Shown here: positions 1 through 4,806 of the stretch, piece by piece
How the letters are laid out: each line of letters opens with the position of its first letter
Position numbering within the stretch: the stretch's first letter is position 1
Assembly: GCA_020697475.1 (NCBI GenBank)
Contig: JAJFMO010000470.1
Span: 1-6,553 of the forward strand
DNA length: 6,553 bases
From: Paenibacillaceae bacterium
GTDB lineage: Bacteria; Bacillota; Bacilli; Paenibacillales; NBRC-103111
Direction of reading: 5' to 3'
Translations under genes and position numbers: made by a program
Notes under the pieces: generated by a model
Database searches by the model: none
Told to the model about the DNA's origin: nothing
Seen by the model: the letters and a program-made list of their open reading frames with translations, nothing else

Positions 1-1285
1 CGCTCAATTCTTGCATCTTGTTCATCATCCGGTGGGACAGCACGGTGCCCATCACCGACACCCCGATCGTCCCGCCCAGTGAACGGAACAGCTGCGAAGA
101 AGCAGTCGCCACGCCGAGCAGCTCTTGCTTGACGTCGTTCTGCACCGTTAACGTGAATACCGGCATCGCCGCCCCCAAGCCAATCCCGACCAAGATCATA
201 TTCAAGATGGCAAAAGGAATCCCCGTCTCCGTGTTCATCAGCGACATGGTGAACATACCGACCGTCATGATGACAAGCCCGCCGATCGCGAGCAATTTAT
301 ATTTCCCGGTGCGGGAAATGAGCTGTCCGCCCAAGGCGCTGCCGGCGACAAGGCTGAGCGTCATCGGCATCGTTACGTACCCGGAAAGCGTGGCCGAGGT
401 GCCCATCACCCCTTGCACGAAAAACGGCATATACATGATGGCCCCGAACATTCCCGCTCCCATGGTAAAACCGGCCAGGTTGGAAATCGTAAACACGCTG
501 CTGCGGAACAACTTGAGTGGCAACACGGGGCTTTTGGCTATTTTTTCAACATAGATGAATACAGCCAGTGCCGCTAACGAGATGCCGAACAACAGGAAAA
601 CTTGCGTCGAGCCCCAGGCGTACTTCGTTCCGGCCCAGGAGAAAGCAAGCAGCATCGGCACCATTGCCACCGTCAGGAACAGCGAACCGAAATAGTCCAC
701 CGGTGCGGTATCGCGGCGCGGCACTTTCGGGAACAGCTTCCAGATGAGGGCGAACGCTACGATGCCGAACGGCAGGAACACCCAGAACACCCAATGCCAC
801 GGAGCGTGGTCGACCATATATCCGCCCAAGGTGGGGCCGAACACGCTCGCCAGCCCGAACGCTGCACTCATCAAGCCTTGCCAACGTCCGCGTTCGCGTG
901 GGGCGAACAAGTCACCGATGACGGTGTACGCGCTCGACATGATCATCCCGCCGCCGAACCCTTGCAAGCCCCGGTAGACGATCAGTTGGACGATGTCCGT
1001 CGAGGTGCCGTTCAAGAACGAGCCGACGATAAATATACCGATGCCAAGCAGAATAAACGGCTTGCGTCCATACATGTCGGATAATTTGCCGACCAGGATA
1101 GCGGTAATGCTCGATGTAAGCATATAAATCGTAAATACCCAGCTGTAGTAATCCATGCCGCCAAGCTCGGAAATGATCCGCGGCAGCGCAGTCCCGACAA
1201 TCGTCTGGTTGAGCGCAGCGAACAGCATCGCTGCCATGATGGCGATCATAATCGTCATTTTCGTTCGTTGGTCAAGATGCTCCAT
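1..1285 (-). CDS. DHA2-type MFS multidrug efflux transporter (C-terminus cut by window edge)
   Basis: This gene encodes a proton-driven drug:H+ antiporter of the cytoplasmic membrane. The minus-strand frame stays open for 428 codons from the ATG at 1285-1283 to the left edge. DHA2 (14-TM) proteins usually run to roughly 470-520 residues, so some C-terminal helices are missing. A TM1 motif LNQTIVGTALPRII lies at about residues 25-38. Motif A (GKLSDMYGRKPF) is at 66-77 in the TM2-3 loop. Motif C (GPTLGGYMVD) is at 150-159 in TM5, which marks the antiporter branch. Hydrophobic helices recur throughout. AAAGGGG (1302-1296) lies 10 nt before the ATG and supports this start. The frame was checked by eye near both ends and in the middle, and no interruption was found. 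The TM1 acidic residue common in this family is Asn26 here. The substrate cannot be told from sequence. No regulator gene is visible beside it; it is transcribed divergently from spoIVFA. Confidence 0.93.
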   Translation of the reverse strand, partial: MEHLDQRTKMTIMIAIMAAMLFAALNQTIVGTALPRIISELGGMDYYSWVFTIYMLTSSITAILVGKLSDMYGRKPFILLGIGIFIVGSFLNGTSTDIVQLIVYRGLQGFGGGMIMSSAYTVIGDLFAPRERGRWQGLMSAAFGLASVFGPTLGGYMVDHAPWHWVFWVFLPFGIVAFALIWKLFPKVPRRDTAPVDYFGSLFLTVAMVPMLLAFSWAGTKYAWGSTQVFLLFGISLAALAVFIYVEKIAKSPVLPLKLFRSSVFTISNLAGFTMGAGMFGAIMYMPFFVQGVMGTSATLSGYVTMPMTLSLVAGSALGGQLISRTGKYKLLAIGGLVIMTVGMFTMSLMNTETGIPFAILNMILVGIGLGAAMPVFTLTVQNDVKQELLGVATASSQLFRSLGGTIGVSVMGTVLSHRMMNKMQELS

Positions 1286-1323
1286 GTGTAGTTAACCCCT
1301 TTGGTTTTCAAGCTATAAAAAAC

Positions 1324-1352
1324 ACTGTAAGCCGACTTTGAAATCAAGTCAA
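1324..1352 (-). promoter_or_regulatory. Sigma-A-like promoter of the MFS transporter
   Basis: On the minus strand a -35 box TTGACT (1352-1347, 5/6 to consensus) is followed after 17 bp by a -10 box TACAGT (1329-1324, 4/6). Transcription would begin near 1317. That leaves a leader of about 32 nt containing the AAAGGGG ribosome-binding site. Box quality, spacing and position agree, but it is a prediction only. Confidence 0.6.
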
Positions 1353-1359
1353 GCGACTT
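1333..1359. promoter_or_regulatory. CGACTT/AAGTC half-site cluster over the transporter promoter (candidate operator)
   Basis: CGACTT occurs at 1333-1338 and again at 1354-1359, with start points 21 bp apart (about two helical turns). An inverted AAGTC at 1346-1350 lies between them. The pair AAGTC-N4-GACTT (1346-1359) overlaps the -35 box and the other copy lies in the promoter spacer. This suits a repressor site for an inducible pump. No regulator family can be named, and half-sites this short can occur by chance. Confidence 0.3.
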
Positions 1360-1367
1360 AAGCCCTA

Positions 1368-1389
1368 TTACATGTATATTACAAGTATA
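1368..1389. repeat. Tandem 11-bp direct repeat TTACAnGTATA
   Basis: TTACATGTATA (1368-1378) is followed immediately by TTACAAGTATA (1379-1389), with one mismatch. The first copy contains the palindrome TACATGTA. The pair lies upstream of the transporter's -35 box. An activator or repressor site is possible, but AT-rich intergenic DNA yields such repeats readily. Confidence 0.4.
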
Positions 1390-1411
1390 TTTCAAATGAA
1401 CTCGAATGTAT

Positions 1412-1427
1412 ATAATGTGGACATTAT
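1412..1427. promoter_or_regulatory. 16-bp perfect palindrome ATAATGT-GG-ACATTAT (candidate operator)
   Basis: Two perfect 7-bp inverted arms are separated by GG. The left arm overlaps a rightward TATAAT (1411-1416) that has no good -35 box. The symmetry and near-central place between two divergent genes suggest a dimeric transcription factor site. There is no U-tract, so it is not a terminator. The cognate regulator is unknown. Confidence 0.4.
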
Positions 1428-1474
1428 TTGCCATTTGTCGTAAATTTATTAGCGTTGTAAAGGTGAAAAATCGT

Positions 1475-1504
1475 TCATAGGCGCCCCGTCGCCAACATAA
1501 CAAT
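1475..1504 (+). promoter_or_regulatory. Weak sigma-E-like promoter for the spoIVF operon
   Basis: A -35-like TTCATAG (1475-1481) and a -10-like CATAACAAT (1496-1504) are separated by 14 bp. They resemble the sigma-E pattern (ATATT-type -35, CATACAAT-type -10), though the -10 has one extra base. In Bacillus subtilis the spoIVF operon is transcribed by mother-cell sigma-E. The leader to the ATG at 1567 would be about 55 nt. The match is imperfect. Confidence 0.3.
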
Positions 1505-1553
1505 GAAGTATACAAGCAGTGTTCGAAGAAGTCGGACGAGTTGCCGGCACGCC

Positions 1554-1560
1554 GGGAGGG
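1554..1560 (+). promoter_or_regulatory. Ribosome-binding site deciding the spoIVFA start
   Basis: GGGAGGG ends 6 nt before the ATG at 1567. The frame can be extended upstream to a GTG at 1519, but that codon has no comparable site. The protein from 1567 begins MNVKDNIRKRRQERLKQL, a basic cytosolic N-terminus as expected for SpoIVFA. Confidence 0.75.
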
Positions 1561-1566
1561 AAAGCG

Positions 1567-2593
1567 ATGAACGTGAAAGACAATATCCGCAAACGGAGGC
1601 AAGAGAGGCTCAAGCAATTGGCCGGGCGGGACAAGCCTCTATCGCCTGCTGTGGAATATGATAGGGCGCTGCCTGCGGAGGAGTCGTACAGAGTACCCAA
1701 ATTGTCGAACGAGGAGTTAAGGTTCGGGGAGCCGTTCAGCGCCGCTCCTTCGCACAACGCCGAGCCCCTGCAGATCGTCGGCTCCCCGCAAATCGGCTCC
1801 CCGCAGACGATCGCCGCCCCGAACAGCGTCGGCGCGCTGATCTACCCGCCGTCGGGTATCGGGACCCTACCGCCGCAGATGATGAACGATCCCCGTTACC
1901 GGGATCCGGAATACGTATGGAAGCACCGGCGCGAGCTGTACCCGAATTTGTACGATACACCCGCCTACAGAGATGAAGCCACGACTCGCAAACCGCCGGC
2001 GCCGAGACGCCGCCGCCTCATGCTAGGCAAGCTCGCGCTGTCTGCGTTGCTGTTCGCCCTCATCTGGGGGCTGTTCCAGCTGGACATTTCCTCGCCTTTG
2101 GCGCTCAAGGCGAAGCAATACGTCCAATCGGCGATGACCGACGATTTTCAGTTTAACGCGATCGCCGCTTGGTACGAGCAGCATTTCCAAGGCGCGCCGT
2201 CGCTTATTCCGGCGTTCGGCGACAAACGCAGCGGGGATAACTCCCGCAAAGTGAATGCTCCGGCGGGTGTGAGCTTTGTCTCCCCGGTCAAAGGAGCGGT
2301 CGTCGGAGCCTTCAATGCGCAATCCGAAGGGGTGACTGTACAGACGGCGCTTGCCGCTCCGGTCAAAGCCGCAGCTGCCGGCGTCGTCGTGTCGGTCGGC
2401 ATCAAGGATGGACAAGGGCTAAGCGTAGTCGTCCGCCATTCCGGTCAATATGAGACGGAACGATTGGGTAGCCGAAGGAGCCTTACTGGGCCAAGCGTCG
2501 GACAATTCCGCCAAGACGGCCGGGCAACTGTTTTTCGCCGTCTCGCGCAACGGACGCTACATCGACCCGGCGGATGTGGTGACGTTTGACTAA
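1567..2593 (+). pseudogene. spoIVFA: SpoIVFA-like M23/LytM-fold stage IV sporulation protein, internally deleted and frameshifted
   Basis: SpoIVFA is a mother-cell protein of the outer forespore membrane that holds SpoIVFB in an inhibited complex until forespore signalling. Numbered from ATG 1567, it has a basic N-terminus (1-24), a Pro-rich linker (about 54-105), one TM helix (about 154-172) and a LytM-type domain from about 237. By eye, the usual HxxxD zinc ligands are replaced (Ser253, Thr257), which is normal for SpoIVFA. The uninterrupted frame runs to E298 (2458-2460), then reads an unrelated tail to a TGA at 2587-2589. From 2462 another frame encodes the expected ending: DWVAEGALLGQ, then QLFFAVSRNGRYIDPADVVTF, stopping at TAA 2591-2593. 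About 15 residues that normally join these parts are missing, so this is a deletion rather than a single-base slip. The corrected length is about 341 codons. The SpoIVFA identity rests on the C-terminus and on spoIVFB following; a generic M23 protein is less likely. Confidence 0.82.
1778..1805 (+). repeat. 15-bp-period tandem duplication in the SpoIVFA linker
   Basis: The 13-mer TCGGCTCCCCGCA occurs at 1778-1790 and again at 1793-1805. It encodes a repeated GSPQ in the Pro-rich segment before the membrane helix. It keeps the reading frame and probably reflects slippage in a loosely constrained linker. Confidence 0.6.
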
Positions 2594-3313
2594 ATGGCTG
2601 CCCTTCCCCATCCGCGTTCATCCACTCTTCGTGCTGCTAGCGCTTCTTTGCATTGTCACCGGGTATTTTATGGAAATCGCCACCTTGTTCGGCATCGTGC
2701 TCATCCATGAATTGGGCCATGCCGCCGCAGCCAAAAATTTCGGGTGGAAAATACGCGAAATCCAGCTGCTGCCGTTCGGCGGGGTCGCCGTCGTCGACCA
2801 TGCCGGCAACGTTCCGGCCAAGGAGGAACTGATCGTCGCCGCCGCAGGTCCTTTGCAGAATGCGGCGATGGTCGCTTTCGCTTGGGTCATGATGTGGGTG
2901 GGCGTGGGTGAAGCGGCGTGGTGGGAATATTTTATCAGGGCAAATATGATGGTGGCCTTGTTCAATTTAATGCCGATTCTGCCGCTCGACGGCGGCAAAA
3001 TGTTGCTGTCCGCCTGCGGCTGCTTCCTCACGATTACCGCAATATCCCCTACCGGCATATGCGTTTTCTGATCGATCGTGGGTCGCGCTCTCCCGAGAAG
3101 CTTAGGTCCGGAACGCTCGCTCAGCCGATCGTCGTCGCAGGCGGACGCAAAATATCGGAAATTCTGCGTATGTTTATGAAGGAAAAATACCATCTTATTT
3201 ATGTCATGGACGACGATGGAGCGATTCGTGCCGTGTTTCCGGAACAGCGGATGATCCAGGCTTATTTCCACGAAATGAAACCGGGAAGTGCAGTGTCCGA
3301 ACTTTTCGTGTAA
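2586..3313 (+). pseudogene. spoIVFB: SpoIVFB-like M50 site-2 protease, internally deleted and frameshifted
   Basis: SpoIVFB is the intramembrane zinc metalloprotease that cleaves pro-sigma-K in the mother cell. It starts at TTG 2586, overlapping the restored spoIVFA end by 8 nt, so translational coupling is likely. The first frame gives four hydrophobic segments, the zinc motif HELGH at residues 41-45, and the second-site motif NLMPILPLDGG (127-137) with Asp135. Soon after residue 141 it reads an aberrant tail and stops at 3071. From about 3023 another frame gives the conserved cytosolic end: HDYRNIPYRHMRF, then a single CBS-like domain (GTLAQPIVVAGG, KEKYHLIYVMDDDG), stopping at TAA 3311-3313. 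The family is about 288 residues in B. subtilis; the corrected remnant is about 241. The final membrane helices and linker between the DGG motif and the CBS domain are therefore missing. The first frame alone would give a 161-residue product that keeps the catalytic motifs but lacks the CBS domain and last helices. Confidence 0.85.
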
Positions 3314-3351
3314 AATAAGCAGACGAACGGTCTACGGCAGAAGGTGATGGG

Positions 3352-4608
3352 ATGAATCGGATTTTGGTGCATTGCGAGAAAGAACGGACGAATATCGCGT
3401 TGCTGGAAGAGGGACAACTGGTCGGGTATTTCGCCGAGAGCACGGTAGAACAAGGCGAGCGGGCGGGCAGTATTTATTTGGGTCGGGTGGAAAATGTGCT
3501 GCCGGGCATGCAGGCGGCGTTCATCGACATCGGTCAGGAGAAGAATGCTTTCCTTTATATAGACGACTTGTTGCCGGCGCACACGGACAAGCAGCCAGAG
3601 CCGAAGCCGCCGATCGCCGACTTGTTGGCACCGGGCCAATCCTTGCTAGTACAGGTTGCCAAGGAAGCGGTCGGAACGAAAGGCGCGCGGGTGACGACAC
3701 ATTTTTCCTTGCCGGGTCGATCGCTAGTGTATTTGCCGAAGGCGGATTATGTCGCCGTGTCCCGTAAAATTGAGGATAATCGCGAACGGGAGCGCCTGAA
3801 GACGGGGATTGAATCGTTGCGCCGCCAAGGAGAAGGCGTCATCTTGCGTACGGTGTCCGCACAAGAACATTCGGAGTCGCTCGCCCTGGAACTGGCGACG
3901 CTGCGGGAACGCTGGGAAGAAGTGATGGTTTTGGCTGAGACGAAGGATGCGCCGAGCCTGCTCCTGTGCGATCTGCAGATGATTCCGCGGATGATCCGAG
4001 ACTTGTTCACCCAGGACGTCGAAGCGATCGTCGTCGATTCCCGCGAGAAGAGCGAGGAAATTCGCGGACTGTTGGCCGACATGTGTCCCGGGACGGAGAA
4101 GCGTGTGACGTTCTACAGCGACCGCGTTCCCCTCTTCGCCCGATACGGTGTAGACGAAGAGTTGCAGAGGGCGTGCAAAAAGAAAGTTTGGCTGAAGAGC
4201 GGTGCCTATTTGGTCATCGAACAGACGGAAGCGTTGACCGTGATCGACGTCAATACGGGGAAGTTTACCGGATCAGTCGATCTCGAACAGACGGTGTTTG
4301 AGACGAATCTGGAAGCGGCGAGGGAATTGGCCCGGATGATCCGGCTCCGCGATTTGAGCGGAATTATTCTCGTCGATTTTATCGATATGGAATCGGATGA
4401 ACACCGCAAGGCGATTGAAGATGAGCTGGAGGTTCAGTTCAAGCGCGATCGGACAAAGACGTTGATCGTCGGCTGGACGCGGCTTGGGCTGCTCGAATTA
4501 ACCCGCAAGAAGGTGCGGGAGCCGCTCGATCGCTTGTTGTTCGTGGAGTGCAGCCAGTGCCAGGGGAGAGGCAAAGTGTTCGATCCCCAGTGGAATGAAC
4601 GGATATAA
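3352..4608 (+). CDS. rng: Ribonuclease E/G family endoribonuclease (RNase G)
   Basis: This is a single-strand-specific, Mg-dependent endoribonuclease for RNA processing and turnover in the cytosol. At 418 codons it is full length for the short RNase G type. An N-terminal S1-like region interrupted by insertions spans about 36-125 (IYLGRVENVLPGMQAAFIDI near 41-60). The catalytic core contains the metal-binding aspartates Asp299 (VIDVNTGKFTGS) and Asp342 (ILVDFIDM), equivalent to D303 and D346 of E. coli RNase E. Between them lies the conserved ETNLEAARELARMIRLRDL stretch. A C-terminal CSQC (400-403) matches the zinc-link cysteines, followed by GRGKVF. The start is supported by AAGGTGAT (3341-3348), whose pairing with 16S rRNA places ATG 3352 correctly. 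It lies 38 bp after the spoIVFB stop with no terminator between, so it is probably cotranscribed with spoIVFAB, as in related genomes. No damage is visible, unlike the two genes before it. Confidence 0.95.
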   Translation: MNRILVHCEKERTNIALLEEGQLVGYFAESTVEQGERAGSIYLGRVENVLPGMQAAFIDIGQEKNAFLYIDDLLPAHTDKQPEPKPPIADLLAPGQSLLVQVAKEAVGTKGARVTTHFSLPGRSLVYLPKADYVAVSRKIEDNRERERLKTGIESLRRQGEGVILRTVSAQEHSESLALELATLRERWEEVMVLAETKDAPSLLLCDLQMIPRMIRDLFTQDVEAIVVDSREKSEEIRGLLADMCPGTEKRVTFYSDRVPLFARYGVDEELQRACKKKVWLKSGAYLVIEQTEALTVIDVNTGKFTGSVDLEQTVFETNLEAARELARMIRLRDLSGIILVDFIDMESDEHRKAIEDELEVQFKRDRTKTLIVGWTRLGLLELTRKKVREPLDRLLFVECSQCQGRGKVFDPQWNERI

Positions 4609-4638
4609 CGAACATTAGGGATTCACTGGAATGACATA

Positions 4639-4666
4639 ACGTTCAGCCGATCGGTTGGGCGTTTTT
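4639..4666 (+). terminator. Rho-independent terminator after rng
   Basis: ACGTTCAGCC (4639-4648) pairs with GGTTGGGCGT (4653-4662) through 10 contiguous pairs, three of them G-U, around a GATC loop. The run TTTTT at 4662-4666 follows. It lies 30 nt after the rng stop codon and ends the operon. The gene to the right therefore needs its own promoter. Confidence 0.85.
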
Positions 4667-4669
4667 GTG

Positions 4670-4699
4670 TTGAATTCACATAGGGGAACATTTTATTAA
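4670..4699 (+). promoter_or_regulatory. Tentative promoter of the SLH-domain protein gene
   Basis: TTGAAT (4670-4675, 4/6 to the -35 consensus) is followed after 18 bp by TATTAA (4694-4699, 4/6 to the -10 consensus). This would give a leader of roughly 100 nt, which is common for S-layer type genes. TATATT at 4742-4747 is an alternative -10 but lacks a good -35. The stretch 4700-4792 shows no other convincing element. Confidence 0.25.
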
Positions 4700-4792
4700 A
4701 AATTTGTGTTTCCACGTACTTTCTCCCCCCTCAATTTTCTGTATATTTTCGAATGATTTGTCGTGAGTAAACTTTCGGTACATTTATTTTAT

Positions 4793-4799
4793 GAGGGGG
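4793..4799 (+). promoter_or_regulatory. Ribosome-binding site of the SLH-domain protein gene
   Basis: GAGGGGG ends 7 nt before the ATG at 4807. The ATG at 4791, which overlaps this site, is in another frame and is not the start. The chosen start gives a proper signal peptide. Confidence 0.75.
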
Positions 4800-4806
4800 A
4801 ACGGAA

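Noticed and set aside
18..1084. Plus-strand open frames of up to 178 codons (18-554, 602-1084, 744-977)
   Set aside because: They lie opposite the MFS gene, whose frame has clear family motifs. The plus-strand products show no recognisable domain and reflect antisense codon bias.
1411..1416. TATAAT as a rightward sigma-A -10 box for spoIVFA
   Set aside because: No acceptable -35 box lies 16-18 bp upstream (TATTTC at best). The hexamer is better explained as part of the palindrome at 1412-1427.
1519..1566. GTG 1519 as the spoIVFA start
   Set aside because: No ribosome-binding site precedes it, whereas GGGAGGG is ideally placed before ATG 1567.
1255..1757. Minus-strand open frames across the intergenic region and the spoIVFA start (1255-1617, 1449-1757)
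   Set aside because: They run through promoter elements and opposite spoIVFA coding sequence. No ribosome-binding site or recognisable protein features were seen, and the first is out of frame with the transporter.
2440..3040. Programmed frameshifting or an intervening element as the cause of the spoIVFA and spoIVFB frame changes
   Set aside because: No slippery heptamer, stop-codon context or inserted sequence was seen. Both sites lack conserved residues, which recoding or an excisable insertion would not produce.
2618..3271. 217-codon minus-strand open frame opposite spoIVFB
   Set aside because: The plus strand encodes HELGH, NLMPILPLDGG and a CBS domain here, so the antisense product is a shadow.
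2918..3313. A separate gene for a 131-residue CBS protein
   Set aside because: Its first 35 or so residues are out-of-frame spoIVFB sequence. Only the part from about 3023 resembles a protein, and that is the C-terminus of SpoIVFB, so it is read as the second half of a broken gene.
3372..4301. Open frames inside rng in other frames (3372-3767, 3966-4301, 3747-4082 minus)
   Set aside because: The rng frame is complete and has all catalytic motifs; these are shadows of it.
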